This document shows positions 16,878 to 24,247 of a DNA stretch of 64,000 nt, piece by piece. Source of the DNA: Chryseobacterium cupriresistens (GTDB lineage: Bacteria > Bacteroidota > Bacteroidia > Flavobacteriales > Weeksellaceae); NCBI RefSeq assembly GCF_046614675.1, contig NZ_JBKKJT010000006.1, forward strand, positions 124,001 through 188,000. The letters are read 5' to 3'. Each line of letters starts with the position of its first letter. Position 1 is the stretch's first letter. Below the pieces are notes generated by a model, which saw only the letters and a list, made by a program, of their open reading frames with translations, ran no database searches and was not told the origin of the DNA. The position numbers and the translations under genes are program-made.

Positions 16878-17894
16878 ATGAGCGACTCTATAATTTTAGG
16901 TATTGAATCGTCCTGTGACGACACCTCAGCAGCTATCATCAAGGGAAATTCTATTCTTTCAAACATTGCCGCGAACCAGGCCATCCACAAAGAATATGGC
17001 GGCGTTGTCCCTGAATTGGCTTCACGAGCCCATCAGCAAAATATTATCCCCGTTGTTGAAAAATCTTTTTCTAAAGCAAATATACAACAAAATGCTATCT
17101 CTGCTATAGGATTTACTCGCGGACCGGGACTTTTAGGATCTCTTCTTGTAGGAACATCATTTGCTAAGTCTTTGGCGATGAGCCTGAATGTACCTTTGAT
17201 TGAAGTAAATCACCTTCAAGCCCACATTCTGGCCCATTTCATCGAGGATGCAAATCCTGTGCCGCCTACCTTTCCTTTTTTATGCCTTACCGTAAGCGGC
17301 GGACATACCATGATTGTATTGGTAAAAGACTATTTTGATATGGAAATCATCGGCAAAACCATTGATGATGCAGCAGGAGAAGCTTTTGATAAAATCGGAA
17401 AGATTTTTGACCTTGATTACCCTGCAGGCCCCATCATCGACAGATTGGCTAAGGAAGGAAATCCCGATGCTTTTACATTCAACAAACCGAAACTGGAAAA
17501 CTACGATTATTCTTTCAGCGGTATTAAAACTTCCGTGCTGTATTTCATTCAGAAAGAAGTCAGAAAAAATCCGGATTTCATTAAGGAAAATCTTAATGAC
17601 CTTTGTGCTTCCGTACAAAAATCAATTATTGAAATTCTGATGAATAAACTTGAAAAAGCAGCCAAAGATCTCAAGGTAAATCAGGTCGCTATTGCAGGAG
17701 GTGTATCTGCCAATTCTGCACTTAGAAAGGCAATGGAAGACAATAAAGAAAGACTGGGATGGAGTATTTATATTCCAAAATTCGAATATACTACAGATAA
17801 TGCAGCCATGATTGCCATGGTAGCAAAACTGAAGTTTGAACGTGGAGAATTTACCGATCTGAGAACTTCCGCAACGGCAAAATACGATTTATGA
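16878..17894 (+). CDS. tsaD: tRNA N6-adenosine threonylcarbamoyltransferase TsaD
   Basis: 338 residues, normal length. ILGIESSCDDTS (N-terminal ASKHA nucleotide-binding signature), the metal-binding HLQAH of VNHLQAHILAH, LCLTVSGGHTM, and IAGGVSANSALR near the C-terminus. With TsaB/TsaE it transfers the threonylcarbamoyl group to A37 of ANN-decoding tRNAs (t6A). Its ATG is 4 bases from the start of the divergent TamB-like gene; its stop overlaps the next gene by 4 bases (ATGA), so it leads a three-gene unit with rsmE. MtaB, which further modifies t6A, is encoded at 50.6-52.0 kb. Confidence 0.97.
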   Translation: MSDSIILGIESSCDDTSAAIIKGNSILSNIAANQAIHKEYGGVVPELASRAHQQNIIPVVEKSFSKANIQQNAISAIGFTRGPGLLGSLLVGTSFAKSLAMSLNVPLIEVNHLQAHILAHFIEDANPVPPTFPFLCLTVSGGHTMIVLVKDYFDMEIIGKTIDDAAGEAFDKIGKIFDLDYPAGPIIDRLAKEGNPDAFTFNKPKLENYDYSFSGIKTSVLYFIQKEVRKNPDFIKENLNDLCASVQKSIIEILMNKLEKAAKDLKVNQVAIAGGVSANSALRKAMEDNKERLGWSIYIPKFEYTTDNAAMIAMVAKLKFERGEFTDLRTSATAKYDL

Positions 17895-18286
17895 AAATAC
17901 TCTTAGAAGAAAAAGTACTGGGAACACATTCTAAAAAGAACTCAAAATATTACTGGGTATTGGAAACTATCACAGGAAGACATGAGGGCTCAGAAACTTT
18001 TTCAGAGTTTAACGGAGAAAGTTCTGAGACTGGATATATTCAGGATATCAAAGAAGAAGTTTTAAAATTAATTAATTCTGAACATCTTTTTAGTTTTCCC
18101 TATATTCCAAAAGAAGGAGATTATTTATCCATCAAAAATAATTTGAGAAAACAGGAATATTTAAATCTGATTTTCATTAATAATGTATGGATAGAAGAAA
18201 TATACATGTGTTCTTACCGGGAATGTGATACAGATATATATACAACCATCAAAACAGGAGTAGCATTTATAAACCAGGATATATGA
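17891..18286 (+). CDS. Hypothetical DUF-type protein between tsaD and rsmE
   Basis: 131 residues, cytoplasmic, no family recognised. The sequence (KYYWVLETITGRHEGSETFSEF, then FPYIPKEGDYLSI) suggests a small alpha-beta protein. It overlaps tsaD upstream and rsmE downstream by 4 bases each, so it is translationally coupled to both and surely expressed. Being sandwiched between two RNA-modification genes is suggestive, but many flavobacterial operons carry unrelated passengers. Confidence 0.75.
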   Translation: MKILLEEKVLGTHSKKNSKYYWVLETITGRHEGSETFSEFNGESSETGYIQDIKEEVLKLINSEHLFSFPYIPKEGDYLSIKNNLRKQEYLNLIFINNVWIEEIYMCSYRECDTDIYTTIKTGVAFINQDI

Positions 18287-18978
18287 AACTATTCTACGGA
18301 GACATCAACAGAAATAAAGTTATAATCAACGACGAAGAACAGCAGCATATTGTAAAAGTTCTTCGCATGAGAGATGGTGAAACGATTCACGTGACGGATG
18401 GAAAGGGAAAACTGGCTTCCGGAAAACTGATTATAGAAGGCAAGAAAGCGGGGATTGAAGTTTCTGAGATCAAAGAAAATCTGCCGGAATTCAATCCTCA
18501 ACTTCATATTGCGATTGCTCCCACCAAGAATATTGACAGAATTGAATTTTTTGTGGAAAAAGCGGTGGAAATGGGGATTTCAGAAATAAGCATTATTATC
18601 ACTGAAAAAACGGAGCGTAAAAACATCAACATCGATAAAATCAGGAAACAGGCTGTTGCAGCATCCAAGCAGAGCCTGAGATTTCATTTTCCGGTTATCA
18701 ATGATGCTGTAAAACTGACGGATTTTCTGAAAAATATTGATCCGGAGCATACCTTTGTAGCGCATTGCCATCAGAATCTGCAAAGAATTGATCTTAAAAA
18801 TATTCCTCAGCTGAAGCAGCTTACTTTTTTAATAGGCCCCGAAGGTGATTTTTCTGAAAAGGAGATTGCATTTCTGGCAGAAAACAAAGTAAGAGCGGTT
18901 TCTCTAGGAAGTCAAAGACTGAGAACGGAAACGGCGGGAGTTTTTGTGGCCGCATGGAATTATTACAATATGATATAA
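18283..18978 (+). CDS. rsmE: 16S rRNA m3U1498 methyltransferase RsmE
   Basis: 231 residues. N-terminal PUA-like domain (HIVKVLRMRDGETIHVTDG) and C-terminal SPOUT methyltransferase with knot motifs LIGPEGDFSEKE and SLGSQRLRTETAGVFVAAW. It methylates N3 of U1498 in 16S rRNA. Last gene of the tsaD-orphan-rsmE unit; its ATG overlaps the previous stop and a hairpin terminator follows 10 bases after its own stop. Confidence 0.96.
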   Translation: MKLFYGDINRNKVIINDEEQQHIVKVLRMRDGETIHVTDGKGKLASGKLIIEGKKAGIEVSEIKENLPEFNPQLHIAIAPTKNIDRIEFFVEKAVEMGISEISIIITEKTERKNINIDKIRKQAVAASKQSLRFHFPVINDAVKLTDFLKNIDPEHTFVAHCHQNLQRIDLKNIPQLKQLTFLIGPEGDFSEKEIAFLAENKVRAVSLGSQRLRTETAGVFVAAWNYYNMI

Positions 18979-18987
18979 ATACAAAAC

Positions 18988-19018
18988 GAGAAGGCACAAA
19001 ACCTTCTCATTTTTATTT
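18988..19018 (+). terminator. Terminator after rsmE
   Basis: A 7-bp stem (GAGAAGG at 18988-18994 with CCTTCTC at 19002-19008) with a 7-base loop, then a T-rich tail. It lies between convergent genes. Confidence 0.75.
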
Positions 19019-19025
19019 CAGATTA

Positions 19026-19706
19026 CTATTTCCAGTCAATATTATTTTCTCTCAGATATTTTTCAAAAATCTGCTGTCCGCTTCTGATTGAATTGACAGC
19101 CCAAAGGATTTGCATCCTTAAAAGTTTTTCTTCATTCAGTTTATAATCAATCCCAGACTTTATCAGCTTTTGTTTCAGTTCGTACATACAAATGGAAGCC
19201 GCTACAGAAACATTGAAGCTTCTTGTAAAGCCATACATTGGGATGGCCAGTGTTTCATCGGCAAAATCTAAAATCTCCTGGGAAACGCCCTCCATTTCAG
19301 TTCCAAAAACCAAAGCAATGGGTTCTGTTATTTCATATTCAGGTAACATTTTAGCGTTCTTTTCCAGCGAAACAACCACTATTTTATATCCGCGGTCTTT
19401 AATATTCTGGAAAGATTCCATATTTCGGGGAAGTTTTTCTACCTCAACCCAGGTATCAGCTCCTTTTGTTACACGAAGATTGGGTTCAAAACTGTATTCT
19501 TCCTGCAAAGCCACTACTTTATGGAAACCACAGGCTTCCACAGAACGTACAATGGCTGCTGCATTTCTAAACTGATAGATATCTTCCACCACCGGAAGGA
19601 CAAAGTCTGAACTTTCCTGAGAAAAATGTTCAATTTTCTCGAGCCTTTCTTCGGTTAAAAACTGTTTTAAATATTCAAAGGTTTGCGCTAAATCTTTCAT
19701 CCGCAT
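19026..19706 (-). CDS. trmH: TrmH-family tRNA 2'-O-methyltransferase
   Basis: 226 residues. The three SPOUT/SpoU motifs are clear: NAAAIVRSVEACGF (motif 1, with the catalytic Arg), LVFGTEMEGVS (motif 2) and IPMYGFTRSFNVSVAASI (motif 3). Motif 3 wording and length fit TrmH (Gm18 of tRNA) better than RlmB. Two in-frame ATGs (19706 and 19700) are possible starts; they differ by two residues. Convergent with rsmE and divergent from asparaginase. Confidence 0.87.
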   Translation of the reverse strand: MRMKDLAQTFEYLKQFLTEERLEKIEHFSQESSDFVLPVVEDIYQFRNAAAIVRSVEACGFHKVVALQEEYSFEPNLRVTKGADTWVEVEKLPRNMESFQNIKDRGYKIVVVSLEKNAKMLPEYEITEPIALVFGTEMEGVSQEILDFADETLAIPMYGFTRSFNVSVAASICMYELKQKLIKSGIDYKLNEEKLLRMQILWAVNSIRSGQQIFEKYLRENNIDWK

Positions 19707-19813
19707 TTAGTTATTTTTTCAATAGCCTTATGAAACATCAGTCATTTTCATTTTATTTTTATAAAATTTCATGATAAGCGTTTCATTCATTTTCAAATCT
19801 TTGCAAATTAACG

Positions 19814-19821
19814 TAATTTTG
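19814..19821 (+). promoter_or_regulatory. -7 box upstream of the asparaginase gene
   Basis: TAATTTTG, an exact TAnnTTTG match 44 bases before the ansA start. The -33 region is not convincing. Confidence 0.45.
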
Positions 19822-19865
19822 ACCTATGAACCCTAATCGGGGGCCAATTCTTAATAAATTAGTAC

Positions 19866-20882
19866 ATGAAGCGAAAAGTCCTGCTCATCTATACCGGTGG
19901 AACCATCGGAATGGAAAAAGATTATGAAACCGGAAGTCTCCGTGCCTTTGATTTTGGAAATATATTCGAAAAGATGCCTGAAATGAGGCTTATGGAATGC
20001 GAAGTCTTTGTACATCCTTTCGCCAAACCGCTGGACTCTTCGGATATGGGACCTGAAGAATGGAGAGTGATCGCTAATTATATTCACAAAAATTATAACG
20101 ACTACGATGGCTTCCTGATTCTTCACGGAACGGATACCATGTCTTATACGGCATCAGCATTAAGTTTCATGCTGAAGGGATTAAGAAAGCCTGTCATCAT
20201 GACCGGCTCCCAGCTTCCGATTGGAGACCTGAGGACGGATGCCAAGGAAAATCTTCTGACCAGCCTTTATTATGCCAGCCTTTATGAAAATGACGAAGCA
20301 GTCATTCAGGAGGTTGCCATTTATTTTGAGTACAAATTATTAAGAGGAAACAGAACGTTGAAATATTCCGCAGAATATTTTGATGCTTACGCAAGCCCGA
20401 ATTACCCTATTCTAGGACAGTCCGGAGTTCATCTGAATATTATTAAAGATAACCTTTTCCGCTGTGACCCGACAGTAGAATTTCATGTGGATGAACATAT
20501 TTCCGAAGATATTTTATTTTGGAGGATTTTTCCGGGAATGCATCTGAGCCACTTCAGGGAAATTCCTAAAATGAAGGTTCTTATTCTTCAGGTGTTTGGC
20601 TCGGGAACCATTTTCAGCAGCGCCAAAACGCAGGAAACACTTCAGGAAATCCGGGATAACGGGACTGAAATTGTAGTGGTAAGTCAATGTATTTCAGGAG
20701 GCATCTCATTCGGAAAGTATGAAAACAGTAATATTTTCTCCAGAATCGGAGCGATCAGCGGAAGAGACATGACAGCGGAAACAGCGATTACCAAAGCCAT
20801 GCACTTAATTGATAATCCAAGTTACTCCGGAAGCTTTGCCGATAACTTCACCAGAAGTCTTTGTGGAGAAATTACAGATTAA
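19866..20882 (+). CDS. ansA: Type I L-asparaginase
   Basis: 338 residues, no signal peptide, so cytoplasmic type I. N-terminal catalytic loop IYTGGTIGM with the nucleophilic Thr, then LILHGTDTMSYTASALSFML with the second catalytic Thr-Asp pair, then MTGSQLPIGDLRTDAKENL. It hydrolyses asparagine to aspartate and ammonia. Monocistronic: promoter-like box upstream, tRNA-Ser with its own promoter downstream. Confidence 0.96.
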   Translation: MKRKVLLIYTGGTIGMEKDYETGSLRAFDFGNIFEKMPEMRLMECEVFVHPFAKPLDSSDMGPEEWRVIANYIHKNYNDYDGFLILHGTDTMSYTASALSFMLKGLRKPVIMTGSQLPIGDLRTDAKENLLTSLYYASLYENDEAVIQEVAIYFEYKLLRGNRTLKYSAEYFDAYASPNYPILGQSGVHLNIIKDNLFRCDPTVEFHVDEHISEDILFWRIFPGMHLSHFREIPKMKVLILQVFGSGTIFSSAKTQETLQEIRDNGTEIVVVSQCISGGISFGKYENSNIFSRIGAISGRDMTAETAITKAMHLIDNPSYSGSFADNFTRSLCGEITD

Positions 20883-20895
20883 TTTGTAAGAATAA

Positions 20896-20926
20896 TTTGG
20901 ATATTCCAGAAAATACACTATTTTTG
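20896..20926 (+). promoter_or_regulatory. Promoter of tRNA-Ser
   Basis: TTTG (20896-20899), 19 bases, then TATTTTTG (20919-20926), 11 bases before the tRNA 5' end. Both elements match the Bacteroidota primary-sigma consensus with good spacing. Confidence 0.8.
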
Positions 20927-20937
20927 CAATCTCAAAA

Positions 20938-21024
20938 AGAAAGGTGTCCGAGTGGTTGAAGGAGCTACCCTGGAAAGGTAGTATACGGGTAACTGTATCG
21001 AGGGTTCGAATCCCTTCCTTTCTG
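20938..21024 (+). tRNA. tRNA-Ser (anticodon GGA)
   Basis: 87 bases. The acceptor stem AGAAAGG pairs with CCTTTCT, discriminator G. Anticodon stem CTACC/GGTAG with loop CTGGAAA, anticodon at 20972-20974. It has the long variable arm of class II tRNAs and a TTCGAAT T-loop. CCA is not fully encoded. Reads UCU/UCC. Confidence 0.97.
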
Positions 21025-21034
21025 CAAGAAAGTA

Positions 21035-21067
21035 AAGCCTGTGCTATTAAATAGTACAGGCTTTTTT
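21035..21067 (+). terminator. Terminator after tRNA-Ser
   Basis: Hairpin with GCCTGT (21037-21042) pairing with ACAGGC (21056-21061), extended by CTATT/AATAG, then T(6). Confidence 0.85.
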
Positions 21068-21210
21068 ATGATCAAGATTCTTGATTATTTTACATTCGTT
21101 CCTATAAGTATTTATACTCAGTTTAATAATTGGTCATTTATACGCTACTGCAGGTGCCTTGTTCTTCGTTACTTTGATACACAATCTAACAAACTAAAAA
21201 CCAAACCAAA

Positions 21211-21627
21211 ATGACATCAACAAGTGTAAATGCAAATTCTTCAGGTCAGTTAGTACTTGGAAACGGAGCACAATTCTGGGTGTATCTTTCCCCACAAAAC
21301 GATACCTCTAAAATGATTTCTACATGGCGTGTAACTTTTTCACAAGGAGACTGGAGCGACTTCATCTCAAGTGAAAATCCTACCAAACAGATTCAAACGC
21401 CCAATCTTTCGGGAATCTTCGAAATTAAAGTAGAATTATTAAGCGGTTCAACAGGTACATGGCGCCAGATTCCACCTCAGGCTGGAAGTCATAATGAAAT
21501 AGGCTGTAATTCCAACTGTGCTTCTATGGTAGGAATTGTTGCAGACAGTACAAATCCTCCTATCGGAGCTATTAATGCCCATTTCTGGACAACATGGGAT
21601 GCTATGTGCGGAGTAAGACAGAATTAA
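21211..21627 (+). CDS. Orphan hypothetical protein next to tRNA-Ser
   Basis: 138 residues, no signal peptide or membrane helix. Strand-rich, Ser/Thr/Gln/Asn-rich, with three Cys in the last 45 residues (IGCNSNCASM, then DAMCGVRQN) and Trp scattered through the protein. No family recognised. It has its own upstream gap and a 15-bp hairpin just downstream (21653-21684), so it is a single-gene unit. It begins 187 bases after a tRNA, a common place for acquired genes, but no integrase or direct repeat of the tRNA end is visible. Confidence 0.7.
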   Translation: MTSTSVNANSSGQLVLGNGAQFWVYLSPQNDTSKMISTWRVTFSQGDWSDFISSENPTKQIQTPNLSGIFEIKVELLSGSTGTWRQIPPQAGSHNEIGCNSNCASMVGIVADSTNPPIGAINAHFWTTWDAMCGVRQN

Positions 21628-21652
21628 TAGTAAATAAACCAGTCCATAAACC

Positions 21653-21684
21653 AAATTGCCACAGTATTTATATTGTGGCAATTT
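21653..21684 (+). terminator. Hairpin downstream of the orphan gene
   Basis: A 15-bp stem with one G-T pair (21653-21667 with 21670-21684), followed by a T-rich but interrupted tail. Confidence 0.6.
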
Positions 21685-22031
21685 ACTTTATATACCATAC
21701 AAAATCAAATAATTACACAGTAAACCAATAAATACATAGTGCTTTTCCACAAACTACTAACAAGTTACTCACATTTTATCCACAATTAAAATATTATTAC
21801 AACATTAAGTTTTCCATTAGAATCTTATTCCTAATTCTATCCTAAATCAGGCCTTTACTTTGTCTTGTTTTTAAACAGTATTAAAAGATTTTGAATAAAC
21901 ATTCTATGAACAAAGCCTCTAATTTTGCTATTATAAAGTATTCTCTCTGCGTATCAACAGTATTCTTATCCGTCTCATGGTTTCGCAGCTATTTAAGATT
22001 AACAGTAAAACAGTTATCCATACTATTGAGC

Positions 22032-22826
22032 ATGAAGAAATTTTTTGCAGGATTATTTTTATTGGGATGTATAGGAACATCGATCAAAGCGCAGATCAGT
22101 CCACCTGGACTGGGAGATGCCAACAATGCATTCTGGGGAGCCTTCGGAGTGAAGCGACAACTCGACTCTTTGGGTAAAAAACAGGCTTTGAGCTACGTAG
22201 CCATCGGGAGAAAAAGCAGTCCGGATGATCATAATCTGTTTTCGAAGCAGGCGATCATTGTTTTAAATCATGAAGTTTATCATTCATTTGCGCCACACCA
22301 GCAATATAGTTATGCATTAAGTTATCGGCGTCAGCCACAGTATGAAAGTACAGCTCCTTATGATAAAGAAAGTACGGAACAGGAATTCAGAATTTACGGA
22401 AGATATGCCTATACTTTTGATCTCGGCAGGAAATGGAAACTTAAAAGTACCATACGCCAGGAATTCAGGAAGTTTTTCGATGCAGACTTTCATAAAGTCG
22501 AAGAGGATTTTCAGTTGAGAACACGGATCAAGAATCAGCTCATCTATAATTTATCTCCAAAAAACAATCAGAAACTGGCCTTGAGTGCAGAAGCCCTGTT
22601 TTCTATAAGCCATCTCAATGAGCCGGATTCTGAATGGAATTCGTTTGGATATCGTGAAATGCGTATTGCGGCGTACTATATGTTTACAATTCCGAACTCT
22701 CCTTTTACTGTAGACATAGGATATATGGACGATCTGATCAGAGACAGCAGAAGTATTCATCATGGTGGCGTTCATTATCTGGCAGCCGACCTGGTATGGA
22801 ATATTCCTTATAAAAAAAACAAGTAA
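22032..22826 (+). CDS. DUF2490 family outer-membrane protein
   Basis: 264 residues from the ATG at 22032, where a clean signal peptide begins (MKKFFAGLFLLGCIGTSIKAQ); the longer open frame upstream has no signal and is not used. The mature part alternates amphipathic strands with aromatic ends (YSYALSYRRQPQY, RIYGRYAYTFDLG, KLALSAEALFSI), as in DUF2490 beta-barrels, and ends with HYLAADLVWNIPY. Predicted in the outer membrane; role unknown. Single gene followed by a hairpin. Confidence 0.83.
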   Translation: MKKFFAGLFLLGCIGTSIKAQISPPGLGDANNAFWGAFGVKRQLDSLGKKQALSYVAIGRKSSPDDHNLFSKQAIIVLNHEVYHSFAPHQQYSYALSYRRQPQYESTAPYDKESTEQEFRIYGRYAYTFDLGRKWKLKSTIRQEFRKFFDADFHKVEEDFQLRTRIKNQLIYNLSPKNNQKLALSAEALFSISHLNEPDSEWNSFGYREMRIAAYYMFTIPNSPFTVDIGYMDDLIRDSRSIHHGGVHYLAADLVWNIPYKKNK

Positions 22827-22860
22827 TACACATAAGCAAGTATTCATACAATTGCAATAC

Positions 22861-22891
22861 AAAATCCCGATCATTACTGACCGGGATTTTT
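22861..22891 (+). terminator. Terminator after the DUF2490 gene
   Basis: A 9-bp stem (AAAATCCCG at 22861-22869 with CGGGATTTT at 22882-22890) that ends in T. It lies between convergent genes and could serve both. Confidence 0.75.
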
Positions 22892-22947
22892 GGTTGAAAA
22901 CATAAGTTTTCCGCAATATAATTAAGTATGAATGTTTGGTGTAAAAT

Positions 22948-23667
22948 TTAGTTGCACAAAGTCAGAAACTGACGGCTCAACTGCACATTGAATTTGGCTT
23001 CCGCTCTTGAGCGTGCATAAATAGTCTGTTTAAAAGCATGCACAGTTTTTAATTTCTGGTCTATAAACTCTGCAATCTGAACAACAGAAAAAAGAAAATC
23101 CCTGTATACTGCCATATTAACGGTCTGTCCATAATAGGGAAGATAAGCTTTTAAAAATGGAATGGCTTTCTGATGACGGTTGTAGCTGATACAATACCCT
23201 ACTCCTTCCATTGAAGTAATAATACTGTAATTATTAATATAGTCCTGAATATTTTTACTTCCATCAAGAGCATGAGCATTTTTTGAACAAAACTTATTGA
23301 TCTTATCCAGAATATGCTGGGCATACTCCATCATGGAGATATTTTTAAATTCAAATACCTGATTCATTCCATTGGATGGAGAAGTTTCACTATCACAATC
23401 AATACAGAAAGAGATTCCGATTTTTTCATGATAAGGAAAAAAGCAGTCTTTCACTTCAATGGAAGCATCCGGCTTTAGCATATCATCTGCAAAGTTATAA
23501 TACACATAGGGCCTGTAAAGCTCAGCAAGCGCTTCCAGATAATCTGTTTCGCTGGTATTATGATATTCTTCAAACCATTTTTCAAGGTTATCGTAATAAT
23601 TACTTTCAAAGTCGTTAAAGTTTAAGTAAAATGGCAATTCCATAGCTCTGTAATTTTGATATGACAA
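22948..23667 (-). CDS. Hypothetical protein
   Basis: 239 residues, soluble, no recognised family. Tyr/Phe/Asn-rich, with a Cys pair (FCIDCDSETS). The first ATG (23667) is used; a second in-frame ATG at 23643 (opening MELPFYL) is equally plausible. Upstream lies the 580-base repeat-bearing gap. No operon partner. Function unknown. Confidence 0.7.
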   Translation of the reverse strand: MSYQNYRAMELPFYLNFNDFESNYYDNLEKWFEEYHNTSETDYLEALAELYRPYVYYNFADDMLKPDASIEVKDCFFPYHEKIGISFCIDCDSETSPSNGMNQVFEFKNISMMEYAQHILDKINKFCSKNAHALDGSKNIQDYINNYSIITSMEGVGYCISYNRHQKAIPFLKAYLPYYGQTVNMAVYRDFLFSVVQIAEFIDQKLKTVHAFKQTIYARSRAEAKFNVQLSRQFLTLCN

Positions 23668-23690
23668 AGCTATAGCCGTAATGCGACAAA

Positions 23691-23887
23691 ACTTGACGTA
23701 ATATATTTTTTTGTAAAAAGATTTTTGTCAATGGTCAATTTTTGCTTCGCAAAGTCAATCGTCAATCATAATTAAAGCTAAAGTTCGCAAGGTCTATTAA
23801 TATACAGAATTTATCAGTTCGCAAAGGGCACTCCGTTCAGCCAAGACATTAGTGTGTACATTGCTGAGTGAAACGCCTTCGCGATCG
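23691..23887. repeat. Intergenic direct repeat, copy A
   Basis: About 197 bases, nearly identical to copy B at 23948-24145. It begins ACTTGACG(T/C)AATATATTTTTT, contains GTCAATGGTCAATTTTTGCTTC and TTCGCAAAGGGCACTCCGTT, and ends near GAAACGCCTTCGCG. No start codon with a long frame, no transposase. Confidence 0.85.
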
Positions 23888-23947
23888 TTTTTTATAATAA
23901 AATATCGTAGCGGACTTTGTGTTAAAATCTATGTAAGTGTATCAAAA

Positions 23948-24145
23948 ACTTGACGCAATATATTTTTTGTGAAAAAGATTTTTGTCAATGGTCAATTTTT
24001 GCTTCACAAAGTCAATCGTCAATCATAATTAAAGCTAAAATTCCCAAGGTTTATTAATATACAGAATTTATCAGTTCGCAAAGGGCACTCCGTTCAGCCA
24101 AAGACCTTAGTGTGTACATTGCTGAATGAAACGCCTCTGCGGTCG
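23948..24145. repeat. Intergenic direct repeat, copy B
   Basis: Second copy, same orientation, about 257 bases downstream of copy A start to start. It differs by scattered substitutions and small indels (for example TTGCTTCACAAAG for TTGCTTCGCAAAG), so the duplication is not brand new. Confidence 0.85.
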
Positions 24146-24247
24146 AAAAAAAGTAAACATCATAAAAACTTTGCGAACACCACGTTTAATTATATACGAG
24201 CTTATAAAATTCACAAGCGCAGCGAATTGGCCATTCACCATTGACAC

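Larger units (their letters stand above)
23668..24247. other. 580-base gap made mostly of a duplicated repeat
   Basis: No reading frame. It holds two direct copies of a ~197-base element (listed separately) with a ~60-base spacer. The last ~100 bases carry further scraps of the same vocabulary (AACTTTGCGAAC, then CCATTCACCATTGAC at the M20 gene end). Confidence 0.75.

Noticed and set aside
16874..16990. TamB-like protein starting at 16990
   Set aside because: It would run 113 bases into tsaD on the other strand; the charged N-terminus starts naturally at ATG 16873.
20938..21684. Genomic island integrated at tRNA-Ser
   Set aside because: No integrase, no repeat of the tRNA 3' end, and only one orphan gene; kept only as a weak lead.
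21891..22031. Upstream extension of the DUF2490 protein
   Set aside because: A normal signal peptide begins at 22032; the earlier part is random hydrophobic sequence.
23691..24145. CRISPR-like array
   Set aside because: Only two units, each ~197 bases long with a ~60-base spacer; CRISPR repeats are 24-47 bases with many copies, and no cas genes are present.
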